Of a stretch of 64,000 nucleotides of DNA, positions 45,656 through 54,696 are shown piece by piece; position 1 is the stretch's first letter; each line of letters begins with the position of its first letter. A program made the position numbers and the translations under genes. The notes under the pieces were generated by a model that did no database searches, had not been told where the DNA came from, and was given only the letters and a program-made list of their open reading frames with translations. This DNA comes from Lachnospiraceae bacterium (GTDB lineage: Bacteria > Bacillota > Clostridia > Lachnospirales > Lachnospiraceae), in the NCBI GenBank assembly GCA_009780115.1, contig WRAQ01000001.1, forward strand, positions 1-64,000, in the 5' to 3' direction.

Positions 45656-45925
45656 TTAATTGTCATTCAAGATTTTTTCATTCAATTTATTATCTATATA
45701 TAAGCATATTTCGTCTATATCTCTAAACGAACCAATCCTAAGATAATTGTCGTCAAACTGAAAATCGAATTCGCTTTCAATAGTTACAAGGAATTTTATA
45801 AAATGAAGTGAATTAATTTCACTTAAGAATCTATTTATCTGCTGCTCTTCCCCATTTTCAATATAAATTTTAAGCTCTTTCAATATTACATTGAATATTT
45901 CGTATGTTCTATGCTTTGTATCCAA
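45656..45925 (-). CDS. Free acyl/peptidyl carrier protein
   Basis: 89 residues from a TTG start at 45925, which has AGGAGA correctly spaced. Carrier-protein pattern: EINSLHFIKFLVTIESEFDFQFDDNYL (Ser of INSL as phosphopantetheine site, then helix II and the acidic loop) and FRDIDEICLYIDNKL. It could present a starter or extender unit to the ketosynthase or to an NRPS condensation domain. The sequence is divergent and Lys/Asn-rich. Confidence 0.7.
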   Translation of the reverse strand: MDTKHRTYEIFNVILKELKIYIENGEEQQINRFLSEINSLHFIKFLVTIESEFDFQFDDNYLRIGSFRDIDEICLYIDNKLNEKILNDN

Positions 45926-46022
45926 ACCCTTTCTCCTAAACTTAAATAGCAACTTCTTAACCTTTTACTTTCCTCCAACATTTTCGGAAGGATGTTGATT
46001 ACTAAAGACCTATGTTTAGCCA

Positions 46023-46250
46023 TCAGATTATTCCTTCTAATAATCCATCAGTTAATGAATCCAGAGAAGTATTCAATGCATTTGCAAGCATACACAATGT
46101 TTTAGCAGACATTCCTTTATTGCCTGATTCTATTTCATATAAGAACTTGCTAGTAATACCAGCTTTTAATGCTAGGCTTTCCCTTGAATAATTAAGTTCA
46201 CATCGCATTAGATAAATTCTTCTCCCAATAGTTGCTTTAAAATCTTCCAT
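46023..46250 (-). CDS. XRE-family transcriptional regulator
   Basis: 75 residues, essentially one helix-turn-helix domain: IGRRIYLMRCELNYSRESLALKAGITSKFLYEIESGNKGMSAKTLCMLANALNTSLDSL. The start at 46250 has GGGGAGGTG upstream. It lies between the two divergent biosynthetic operons and is the obvious candidate for their local regulator. Confidence 0.9.
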   Translation of the reverse strand: MEDFKATIGRRIYLMRCELNYSRESLALKAGITSKFLYEIESGNKGMSAKTLCMLANALNTSLDSLTDGLLEGII

Positions 46251-46381
46251 AACACCTCCCCTTCTTACAGCAATAGGCATAATTCAACAACTGACTTTCC
46301 CATTATACTACAAACTGCGATAATTAAAACCCCCTATAGTTCCTTTTTTTCATGTTTTTTTACAAAAAACATGTATTCCAA

Positions 46382-46678
46382 TTAAATAAAAAAGATAAAC
46401 TCTAATTTCACACCGTCAAAACCAATTAATGGAAAATCAAAATAGACAATCCGGTAGGATTGATAATAGCATTCATGTTTCAATAAATAATCTGTAAGAA
46501 ACGCATTACCTATTTCCGCTGAATACTCATTGATTCCAGCAACAGCCATAAATTTGTTTATCCTGTCAAAAATTTGTCTGTGTATGCTGATATGAACTTC
46601 GCTATAGAAGTTAAACGAAATCTAATAATTTCTGTATTGTTCTTCCAAAGCCCAAGCTTTGTCTTTCTTTTTGCACAT
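46382..46678 (-). pseudogene. N-terminal remnant of a phage-type integrase
   Basis: From ATG 46678 the frame reads MCKKKDKAWALEEQYRNY, a TAG stop (46624-46622), then ISFNFYSEVHISIHRQIFDR, INKFMAVAGINEYSAEIGN and AFLTDYLLKHECYYQSYR. The second part matches the SAM-like DNA-binding N-terminus of tyrosine recombinases. The catalytic domain is absent. It suggests that the cluster region was once part of an integrative element. Confidence 0.55.
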
Positions 46679-46939
46679 AAAAATCTCCATTCATATAGTT
46701 GATTCTAGTAACCTTTAATTTATATATGGATGAACACCTCTACAGCTAATTATTTTTACTGGTTATAATGAAAACGCAATTTTTACACCAAAACTACCGT
46801 CATAACCAAAACGGTTATTGACATCCTTAGAATTATAGGATATAAGTAAAATATGTGATGGTTGGTCTTAATGGCTTACTAAGTTCTCAAATTTAACTTA
46901 CAAAACATTATATCAAGAATTCATTTTCGAGGATTATTA
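46679..46939 (+). promoter_or_regulatory. AT-rich leader before the rightward NRPS operon
   Basis: About 260 bases without a gene lie between the integrase remnant and the start at 46940. GAGGATT is the ribosome binding site. Promoter elements are not clear enough to place. The short TAACCAAAACGG and AAAACGG-like motifs could be regulator sites, but I cannot show it. Confidence 0.3.
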
Positions 46940-47857
46940 ATGGAAAATTTGCAATTAAGTCCTTATAATAATTTGTTGTTTAAAAACTGTTACTATAATA
47001 TGTTATTTGCTGTTTTAATATATTTCAAACTTGATATATCATATTTTATGTCAAATAGTATTGTTTCATATAAAGTTAGTGAAAATATGATCAGCAATTC
47101 ATACATTGATATTAAGAATGAAAATAGCTTACTGAATGATATGGGCGTTGATAGGTGTGAAATAAAAGTTGAGAAACACTTTTTCATTGAAACACTCCAA
47201 GGATCTATAAATAATAACAGTCCTATATTAATAGAATCGGATGTTTTTGAAAAAATAATTTTAATTATAGGTTATAATGAATCATCAATAAAAATAATTG
47301 AACAAAGGTATCCAGATACGCTATCCTACTCGTTTAATCAAATTAGCATACAAGAAATAATGGAAAGTAGTCTATTTTCTAATAATTATGAAACGAAAAT
47401 CTCATGTTTTTTGCATAAGCATGATAAATTTCAAAATAAATCAGAAGACTCTTTTTTTAATTATTGCCATAATTATGTATTATGTGAATCGCTTATAATG
47501 ACTGGCATTACTGACATGAATGTATTTATGGAAAACTTTAAATTGATCTCTTCAATTGCTGATATATTAGCAGGAGAAAAGATGATCAGCGGATTAAATA
47601 ATATAGTCAATTCATATCGGGTTGTTGAAAATATACTTAGGTCATCATGCGATAATAAAGCACTAAAGCTACTAGAGTTAAATAAAGCCATAGAAAATAA
47701 CTGGTGTCTTATTCGAAATAAATTAGTTAAATATAGTTTTTCCAGACAAATGGGTATTGAGGTAAATGTTATATTTGATATTATTAAAAAAATTTGTATA
47801 GATGAATATACATATTTTAATCTTATTAATGAACGTAAGGGGATGCAATATTTATGA
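46940..47857 (+). CDS. NRPS-associated protein, possibly BtrH_N-like (papain-fold)
   Basis: 305 residues, Ile/Asn/Lys-rich. The N-terminal half (NNLLFKNCYYNMLFAVLIYF, later SPILIESDVFEKIILIIGYNES and IKIIEQRYP) recalls the butirosin BtrH N-terminal fold: a Cys-bearing start helix followed by strands and an IGY element. The C-terminal half is helical. BtrH-type proteins are acyltransferases that take an acyl group from a carrier protein. It overlaps the following NRPS gene by 4 bases (ATGA), and that NRPS begins with a carrier domain, so carrier-related work is plausible. The family call is tentative. Confidence 0.5.
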   Translation: MENLQLSPYNNLLFKNCYYNMLFAVLIYFKLDISYFMSNSIVSYKVSENMISNSYIDIKNENSLLNDMGVDRCEIKVEKHFFIETLQGSINNNSPILIESDVFEKIILIIGYNESSIKIIEQRYPDTLSYSFNQISIQEIMESSLFSNNYETKISCFLHKHDKFQNKSEDSFFNYCHNYVLCESLIMTGITDMNVFMENFKLISSIADILAGEKMISGLNNIVNSYRVVENILRSSCDNKALKLLELNKAIENNWCLIRNKLVKYSFSRQMGIEVNVIFDIIKKICIDEYTYFNLINERKGMQYL

Positions 47858-50800
47858 TTGCGATAGTTACAGAAAAAAATGTAATAGAAGTTATTCAATC
47901 AATTTTGGGACATAATAAGTTTAATATTTTTGATAAACTGATAGATATAGGCTTCAACTCCTTGAAGGCTATTGAGTTAGAGTATAGACTCTTTGAATTA
48001 ACCGGAATTGAAATAAGTATAGAAGTGATTTTCAAGTCTTCTTCCATCAATGAAATTATAGATCTAGTAGTTAATCACGAAAGCAACAAGGCAGTCACGC
48101 TTATAAATAGGATAAAAAAAATAACGAACAAGCCTTACTATGAATGTTCATCAGCACAAAAGCGTATGTATGCCCTTAATAAGTTTGATAATAGCGGTAT
48201 TAATTATAATGTATCATCAGTTACAGTGCTTAACGGGGAGCTAGATGTTGCTAGGCTTAATCATTCATTTAATGAACTGATAAAGCGGCACGAAACCTTG
48301 CGGACGTCATTCAGAATAGTAGATGGAGAAGTGGTACAGTACATACATGACGATATTGAGCTAAGCATACCGATAACGGAAGCGGAGGAGGGTGTGGCTG
48401 AAGCGCTTATCAATGAATCAATGCGCCCATTTGACTTAGAACAAGCCCCATTAATCCGAGTTGAGCTTATTAAGCTGTCAGAAGTGAAACATATTTTAGT
48501 AATTGATACCCATCATATCATAAACGATGGTATCTCAGGCGGAATCTTATGGCATGAGCTAACGGAATTATATAACGGCAACATATTACCCGAGCAAAAG
48601 ATACAATATAAAGACTTTTCAGCATGGCAAAATGAGAAGATGTGGTCAGAACAAGGCAAACAGCAGGAAAAATATTGGCTTGAAACGTTTTCGGGTGAAT
48701 TGCCGGTACTCAATCTTCATAATGATTTTGTGCGTCCGGCAATCCAAAGCTTTGATGGTGGCAGCGTAGATTTTAAGTTGAATAAGGAAGTACAGGATAG
48801 AATAAAATCCTTGATGCGTACCGAGGGGGCAACGATGCACATGGTATTATTATCATCGTTGAATGTGTTGCTATCCAAGTATGCCGGTCAAGAAGATATA
48901 GTGATAGGTACGCCAATAGCAGGCCGGCGACATGGGGATTTAGAGAACGTAGTAGGCATGTTTGTAAACACGCTGGCGATGAGGAATTATCCTGAAGGTA
49001 GTAAGACATTCAGGAATTTTTTACAGGAAGTAAAGCATAATGCGCTGAAAGCGTATGAAAACCAAGACTATCAGTTTGAAGAACTGGTAACAAAGCTAAA
49101 CATAAAGCGTGACATGAGCCGGAACCCATTGTTTGATGTAATGTTTGCATTGCAGGAGACTAACGTCAAGAGTGAAAAAATGTCCGGCCTTGAGTATGAA
49201 GATTATTGCGGAACTGGTTTATCAGTAGCAAAATTTGATATCACTTTGACAGCCATTAATAGCGATGAGGAGATATATTTAAATATAGAATATTGCACGA
49301 AACTGTTCCGGAAAGATACTATTATTCGGATGGCCAGTCATTTTGAAAGGATTGTCGAGTTGATAACTGAAAATCCTGACATATGCCTTAATGAAATAGA
49401 TATGCTGGGCGAAGCCGAAAGGGTGCAGATACTCTACGATTTTAATGATACAACGGGTGAATATCCAAAAGATAAGACGATTCATGAGCTATTTGAGGAG
49501 CAGGCAGAAAAGACTCCAAATAACATAGCGTTAGTATTTGAGGATAAGCAGTTAACATACCGAGAGCTTAATGAGAAATCTAACCAACTGGCAAGAATAC
49601 TAAGGGCAAAGGGCGTGAAACCTGACGATTTGGTAGGGATTATGGTTGAGCGTTCCCTCGAGATGATTGTGGGTATATTGGGTATACTTAAATCGGGCGG
49701 GGCGTATGTGCCGATTGACCCGGAGTATCCGGCGGAGCGGATCCGCTTTATGCTTACAGACAGTGGGGCAAAGATACTGCTTACACAGTCGTGGCTGAAT
49801 GAGAACGTAAAGAATTATCCTATTGATGTTATCAGCTTAGATAGGAGAGACAATTATTCAGAAGATGTCAGCAATCCTGAATTAATAAATAATCCCAGCG
49901 ATTTGATATATTGTATATATACCTCGGGTTCCACGGGAATGCCTAAGGGGGTTTTGATAGAACATAGAAATGCCGCGAACCTAATATTTGCTCAAATGAA
50001 AAATTATCGGATATTTAATTATGAAAAAATATTGCTATTTTTTCAATTAACTTTTGATGCATCTGTTGAACAAATATTTCTTTCATTATTAACTGGTGCA
50101 ACTTTACATCTTACTAATAATAAAGTGTTAAGGGATGCCAATAAATTGGGAATGTATATACAGACTAATAAAATAAGTCATCTCGGTTCAGTATCATCAT
50201 ATCTTAAAAATATAGATTTAAGCAATATGAGTGAAATAAAAAGAATAACATCAGGAGGCGATATTTATCAGCAAGAAATAATAGAGGGACTTAAAGGAAA
50301 TCCTGACCTTTTTAACCTATATGGACCAACAGAAGCGACTGTTATAGCAACCATATATCAAGCTGATGAAAAAACGTTAAGTTTTAAAACTGTTCCTATC
50401 GGTAAGCCAATAGGAAATACCCAAGTGTACATTTTGGATAACTATAACAGACCGCAACCTATCGCTATCTCCGGCGAGTTGTGCATCTCCGGCGCAGGAT
50501 TAGCCCGAAGCTACTTGAACCGGCCTGAACTGACGGCCGAGAAGTTTGTTGCAAACCCATTCATACCCGGCGATCGTATGTACCGGACCGGCGACCTAGC
50601 GCGATGGTTGCCGGACGGAAATATCGAATATTTAGGGAGGATAGATAATCAGGTGAAAATACGTGGCTACCGTATCGAACTTGGCGAAATAGAGGGCGCA
50701 TTGCTTGAGAACGAGCATTTAACTGAAGCTTTAGTATTGGCTAAAGAGGATAATGATGGAATGAAATATCTGAGCGCGTATATAGTCGCTAATAAAGAAC

Positions 50801-51873
50801 TGACGGTTAAAGAATTAAAAGAATATTTAGCCTTAAAGTTACCTAATTACATGATACCTTCATATTTCACCAGCTTAGACAGCCTACCGGTTACGCCGAA
50901 TGGAAAAGTAGACAGGAAAGCCTTGTTGGACATGGAATTCAATGTATCAACAGGATTAGAGTACGAGCCTCCATCGAATGAAACAGAAGAAAAACTGGTT
51001 GAGATATGGCAAGAGCTTTTGCATTTGGAAAAGATAAGCGTTGAAGAAAACTTCTTTGACTTGGGCGGCCAGTCATTAAAAGCGATAGTGCTGCTATCGA
51101 AAATCAGTCAAGCCTTTGATATGGAATTAAGTCTTTCAGAAGTGTTTGGCTTCCCAACAATCAAAGGTTTGGCAGCAAGACTTACAAAAAGTAATACAGT
51201 ATTGTTAAATTCATTGAATAGCCTTATTAAATTGAGTTATGGGCAAGATGGAATAATATTTGCTTTTCCTCCAGCTTTTGGATATGGTATAGCTTTCAAA
51301 GAACTTGGGGAAAAACTCAAAAATTATACACTATATGGAATTGATTTTATTGATAATAACAAAAATGGTATACAAGAATACATAAGTTTAATTAAAAGCC
51401 AAAGTCCAAATGGGCCGTATCAACTTATTGCATATTCAGCAGGCAGTAAGTTAGCTTTCGAAGTAGCTAAAATGTTAGAAGAAGTCGGTGATTTTGTAAG
51501 TAACCTCATATTCATCGATTCTGATATTAGGATTGATTTTGAGAAAGATTATTTTGTCCAGTCGGCAATAGAATATCTTTCTAAAAAACGTGAAATTAGT
51601 GTGGAACTTGAGCTTACCGATAATTTTATAAATAAAAATGACAACTATGTTGATTTTTTAAACAGCATAAATATTTCAGAGCCGATAAAGGCAAATCTAC
51701 ATTTGATATTATCTGACGATAATGATAATGATTATAGTTTACTTTCTCAATTTACTCTCGGGAGCTTTTGTATTCACAATGGTTATGGAAAACATTTTGA
51801 TATGTTGTCTGGCAATGATTTAACTTATAATGCAGATATTATACAAAAGATTATTGATTCCGTTGCTTTTTAG
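47854..51873 (+). CDS. NRPS: PCP-C-A-PCP-TE
   Basis: 1339 residues. N-terminal carrier domain (GFNSLKAIE, Ser36), condensation domain (about 85-530, HHIINDGISGG), adenylation domain (about 540-1035, YTSGSTGMPKG, FDASVEQIF, NLYGPTEATV, RTGDLARWLPDGNIEYLGR), carrier domain (GGQSLKAI, Ser1074) and type I thioesterase (about 1130-1339) with AYSAGS (Ser1195). Aligning to GrsA by eye, the pocket begins D-A-E as in lysine-type codes, but the remaining positions do not match well. The carrier at the N-terminus has no A domain, so its substrate is loaded in trans. Base composition changes sharply within the A domain: 49970-50450 and the two ends are AT-rich, while 48700-49950 and 50460-50700 are much richer in GC. 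Confidence 0.95.
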   Translation: MIAIVTEKNVIEVIQSILGHNKFNIFDKLIDIGFNSLKAIELEYRLFELTGIEISIEVIFKSSSINEIIDLVVNHESNKAVTLINRIKKITNKPYYECSSAQKRMYALNKFDNSGINYNVSSVTVLNGELDVARLNHSFNELIKRHETLRTSFRIVDGEVVQYIHDDIELSIPITEAEEGVAEALINESMRPFDLEQAPLIRVELIKLSEVKHILVIDTHHIINDGISGGILWHELTELYNGNILPEQKIQYKDFSAWQNEKMWSEQGKQQEKYWLETFSGELPVLNLHNDFVRPAIQSFDGGSVDFKLNKEVQDRIKSLMRTEGATMHMVLLSSLNVLLSKYAGQEDIVIGTPIAGRRHGDLENVVGMFVNTLAMRNYPEGSKTFRNFLQEVKHNALKAYENQDYQFEELVTKLNIKRDMSRNPLFDVMFALQETNVKSEKMSGLEYEDYCGTGLSVAKFDITLTAINSDEEIYLNIEYCTKLFRKDTIIRMASHFERIVELITENPDICLNEIDMLGEAERVQILYDFNDTTGEYPKDKTIHELFEEQAEKTPNNIALVFEDKQLTYRELNEKSNQLARILRAKGVKPDDLVGIMVERSLEMIVGILGILKSGGAYVPIDPEYPAERIRFMLTDSGAKILLTQSWLNENVKNYPIDVISLDRRDNYSEDVSNPELINNPSDLIYCIYTSGSTGMPKGVLIEHRNAANLIFAQMKNYRIFNYEKILLFFQLTFDASVEQIFLSLLTGATLHLTNNKVLRDANKLGMYIQTNKISHLGSVSSYLKNIDLSNMSEIKRITSGGDIYQQEIIEGLKGNPDLFNLYGPTEATVIATIYQADEKTLSFKTVPIGKPIGNTQVYILDNYNRPQPIAISGELCISGAGLARSYLNRPELTAEKFVANPFIPGDRMYRTGDLARWLPDGNIEYLGRIDNQVKIRGYRIELGEIEGALLENEHLTEALVLAKEDNDGMKYLSAYIVANKELTVKELKEYLALKLPNYMIPSYFTSLDSLPVTPNGKVDRKALLDMEFNVSTGLEYEPPSNETEEKLVEIWQELLHLEKISVEENFFDLGGQSLKAIVLLSKISQAFDMELSLSEVFGFPTIKGLAARLTKSNTVLLNSLNSLIKLSYGQDGIIFAFPPAFGYGIAFKELGEKLKNYTLYGIDFIDNNKNGIQEYISLIKSQSPNGPYQLIAYSAGSKLAFEVAKMLEEVGDFVSNLIFIDSDIRIDFEKDYFVQSAIEYLSKKREISVELELTDNFINKNDNYVDFLNSINISEPIKANLHLILSDDNDNDYSLLSQFTLGSFCIHNGYGKHFDMLSGNDLTYNADIIQKIIDSVAF

Positions 51874-51879
51874 GAGTCC

Positions 51880-52550
51880 GAAATCAATATAGAAATTAAA
51901 ATCATAATAGAATAAAACTCTCTTTTTTGCCAGCCGCAGGCGGCTGATAAGACCGAACTCAATTATATCATCATAACATAATATTTCTATTTGCTCTTGT
52001 GATAATTTAGGATGCTTATATCCGCCGACAAAAAGTGTATCGTCATCATCAAAAGCACTGATTCTGCCCGTGGCAATAAGCCAATCCCGCATGGCAGATG
52101 CCCTCGTCCCAAGGGCATTTCCGTAACAATAAAATCAGCTTCATCATCTGTAAGCCTTTTTTGATGATAACAGGCTAGTGATATTTTTCTGCTTCAATCG
52201 ATGCTAACTGCCGGTTATTGCCAGATAGGATGGTGTGCTTCCCGTCTGAACCGCCGCGATCTCATGCGATGATTGGATGCAAAATTCCGCGTTCCTTAAT
52301 CACCATATTTTCAAATCTTTCGCCCTCCCATAAGCGGAATTTATGTTCTGGTTAGGGAATAAGCAGACACAAATCAAAATCCGGAAAATATGTTTCGTTC
52401 GATGAATCAATCGCCTTATCAGTCTTGTCGGTATGGTTCGTATTATTTGCCGGTAAAAAATATTTCCGTTGAGAAAAAAATATCATCTGCAATATCAGTA
52501 GTATTTTGTAAGGGCTTTATCTATTAATGATAAATTTAATTTTCTGCTTG
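51880..52550 (-). pseudogene. ParB-like pseudogene and adjoining debris
   Basis: Reading leftward from MASRKLNLSLIDKAL near 52550, the ParB core survives in pieces: EHKFRLWEGERFENMV, IKERGILHPII, HTILSGNNRQLASIEAEKYH and PVIIKKGLTDDEADFIVTE, broken by several stops and shifts. Beyond that, an open stretch (GYKHPKLSQEQIEILCYDDIIEF) overlaps the 3' end of the NRPS gene and is not recognised. It is adjacent to a ParA pseudogene, as expected of a former partition operon. Confidence 0.65.
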
Positions 52551-52682
52551 CCATACTATTTTACACCCTTTTCTTGCAATTCAAGATATTCTGCAATGAA
52601 ATCTTCATATGCTAATGCCGCGGATTACCGGGTTCATATTCACATACAGTCATTTGAAAGAATAAGCTTCCGGCACTAAAAT

Positions 52683-53322
52683 TTAGCGGGGAATTATCGT
52701 TTTGAAAATCCGTTCCTTTTGTCCGAAAACAGTATTGACTTCATCTCTTAAGTGTGACGATAAACGGGTTCTATTATCATCAATTGTTATTAAGATGCCG
52801 CCTATCTTTAGGTCATGGTTGTTACTTCTAATCGCATTAATGTGACGAATCAGTATACCTAGCCTCTTGAATCGACACAAGTTGCGATTGCGTGGGTATA
52901 ATGCTTCATCAGCGCGTTTATTAGCAGTGTGCCCAACTGTGGCATACAGTCAATTATAATAAAATCATATTTATCTTTAATTGGCTTGATGACTTCCGCT
53001 AATTTCCCTTCGCTAAAATCAGCACTGTCTAAAATAGAGAATCTTTTTTAATCGACGGAATTATATGTACTCCGTTAGCACTTTCCAATATGTAATCATC
53101 CGGTAGTGTTTGCCCCAATATCAGACTGTTTTTAGACGAGAAAATAGACCGCTTTTATGTCTTTTTGGGTCTATTCCACTGATAAAGTGGAGTTCGTTAC
53201 CCATCATAATCTATGAGCAATGCTTTATAGCCCATCTTGGTCAAAAGATAAGACATTGTTGCTGCGGTAATCGTCTTCGCGACACCACTTTTTTTGTTTG
53301 TGATTGCGATTGTTTTTGCCAT
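52683..53322 (-). pseudogene. ParA-family ATPase pseudogene
   Basis: Starts MAKTIAITNKKSGVAKTITA, with the ParA Walker A KGGVGKT decayed to KSGVAKT, then LLTKMGYKALLIDYDG and a stop. Further in other frames: LILGQTLPDDYILESANGVH, YDFIIIDCMPQLGTLL and NAIRSNNHDLKIGGILITI, ending EVNTVFGQKERIFKTIIPR. Several stops and shifts show it is dead. Such Soj/ParA genes often come from plasmids or conjugative elements. Confidence 0.8.
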
Positions 53323-53526
53323 TTTTTGATCTCTTTTATACTGAATGGTTGATGGTTCGATGTTAATATATTTACACAGGGTAAAGTCTTAACCGATTTT
53401 GATTTAATCGGAAAAGATTTCTTTATTCTCTGAATAAATGCCGTATTTATCGCATTTTGAGGGATTTTTATAAGAGTATTCCATTCCTTTCGCTTTCCGA
53501 TAATGTTTCACGCTAATTTTTTTATT
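53323..53526. other. Intergenic region with small hairpin
   Basis: CCGATT and AATCGG form a 6-bp stem at about 53393-53412, possibly a weak terminator. Nothing else recognised. Confidence 0.35.
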
Positions 53527-54033
53527 TTAAGGAATTACGACAAAGCGCCATAAACGGTCGCGGTCCTCGGGTTCGGCATAGTCGATACCGATTCTTTTCG
53601 TCGCGATATAATTTGGCTTGTAATCATCATCTTCAAGCCATAGCTCATCTGACTTAACTAAATCAATACCATACAAGTTCCGGTCAATCCCTAATGCTTT
53701 CGTCAGACGGCCGGGGCCAGTATAACCCTCAATTCCGCGAATCAGCACACCTTCCGGAAAACCTTCATCACCGGCAACAACATTGAATAGATGATGGATT
53801 CCATAACACAAATAAATGTAAGCTATTCCGCCCTGCTCATATAAGGCTTTCGTCCGCGGCGTTTTCCCCCGGCTGGCATGACAAGCCGTATCGGTTTCGC
53901 CATGATAACACTCCGTCTCCGTGATACGAAAACGGCTAATCCCGCTGTCACGGCGGCGGCAAAGAATCTTGCCCAAAAGGTCCGGTGCAAGATAAGTGGC
54001 TGACTGCCGGTAATAATCATAACCAAGGCGCAT
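53527..54033 (-). CDS. DNA-3-methyladenine glycosylase, AAG/MPG family
   Basis: 168 residues: YRQSATYLAPDLLGKILCRR, ITETECYHGETDTACHASRGKTPRTKALY (catalytic Glu and the conserved Tyr/His region), YIYLCYGIHHLFNVV, GVLIRGIEG and GPGRLTKALGI. It removes 3-methyladenine, hypoxanthine and related lesions in base excision repair. It is somewhat shorter than typical members (about 200 residues) but keeps the catalytic motifs. The short conserved gene at 54141 and a stem-loop repeat lie directly upstream in the same direction. Confidence 0.93.
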   Translation of the reverse strand: MRLGYDYYRQSATYLAPDLLGKILCRRRDSGISRFRITETECYHGETDTACHASRGKTPRTKALYEQGGIAYIYLCYGIHHLFNVVAGDEGFPEGVLIRGIEGYTGPGRLTKALGIDRNLYGIDLVKSDELWLEDDDYKPNYIATKRIGIDYAEPEDRDRLWRFVVIP

Positions 54034-54077
54034 AATTTATAGTCTCCTGAAGAATGGTGTCCTTTGCCATCCTTCCC

Positions 54078-54141
54078 GTGTGAAGTTTAGCTTTTCTTTG
54101 ATGTCGTCCTTTGTCAGGCATCTTGGAAAAACTCTTCACAC
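54078..54141 (-). repeat. Intercistronic stem-loop repeat, copy 2
   Basis: 64 bases with perfect 8-bp terminal arms GTGTGAAG (54078-54085) and CTTCACAC (54134-54141). It is similar throughout to 20175-20240 and in the same orientation relative to its flanking genes, beginning right at the upstream stop codon in each case. Confidence 0.6.
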
Positions 54142-54248
54142 TATGCTGCTTCTGCAAAATATTCACGATAATCATCTTCACTGGCAAATAACATATAAAT
54201 CCCACTTACTAAGCCCATATAACCTTCGTTTACTGTATATCCTTTCAT
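54141..54248 (-). CDS. 35-residue conserved-type small protein
   Basis: MKGYTVNEGYMGLVSGIYML followed by FASEDDYREYFAEAA, started at ATG 54248 with a strong GGAGG. Short proteins with the GYMGLV-G-YMLFASE-DY pattern are common in Lachnospiraceae-like Clostridia as far as I recall; their function is unknown. Possible promoter upstream on the minus strand: TTGAAA, 18 bases, TATAAG, overlapping a GTCC/GGAC inverted repeat. Confidence 0.7.
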   Translation of the reverse strand: MKGYTVNEGYMGLVSGIYMLFASEDDYREYFAEAA

Positions 54249-54696
54249 AGATGCTACCTCCTATTATCAAAAACTGCTATACGGATGTTCCGCTCTGTTC
54301 TAATAATAGAATAGCACTTATAATGTCCGATAAAAAGGACTTTCAAACAAATGTTCGCTTTCTTGGGATTTATAATACCTTATATAGTTTATCAGTTTAA
54401 TGAATAAATTTCAAATATTTCATTTTAAATCCATCATCAATAGCTTAAAGGTTTTTTTTCAACTTTTATCTGAATACCAACATTTACCTCTGGCTAATAA
54501 ATGTATTTGATGAATTAAATAGTAGCTTGTCGCATAATATTTAGATAGAGATTTTATTTTTTGGGTCATTTTTACGCAAATAGGGCGATAAATTGTAAAA
54601 TATGTACAAAAGACTTGCGTTTTCAACAAAAATAATGTATATTTTGATTTAATAGGTTATTTTTACCATATGCCAAATCAGAAAGGATAATATCTT
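54249..54696. other. AT-rich divergent intergenic region
   Basis: 450 bases between two divergent genes. No frame or RNA gene was recognised. It holds the promoters described for both sides. Confidence 0.5.
54615..54643 (+). promoter_or_regulatory. Promoter of the DUF975 gene
   Basis: TTGCGT (54615-54620) and TATATT (54638-54643) with a 17-base spacer lie 54 bases before the start codon. Confidence 0.6.

Noticed and set aside
47473..47898. 141-residue leftward frame opposite the BtrH-like gene
   Set aside because: No ribosome binding site; the forward gene overlaps the NRPS start in the ATGA manner typical of real operons.
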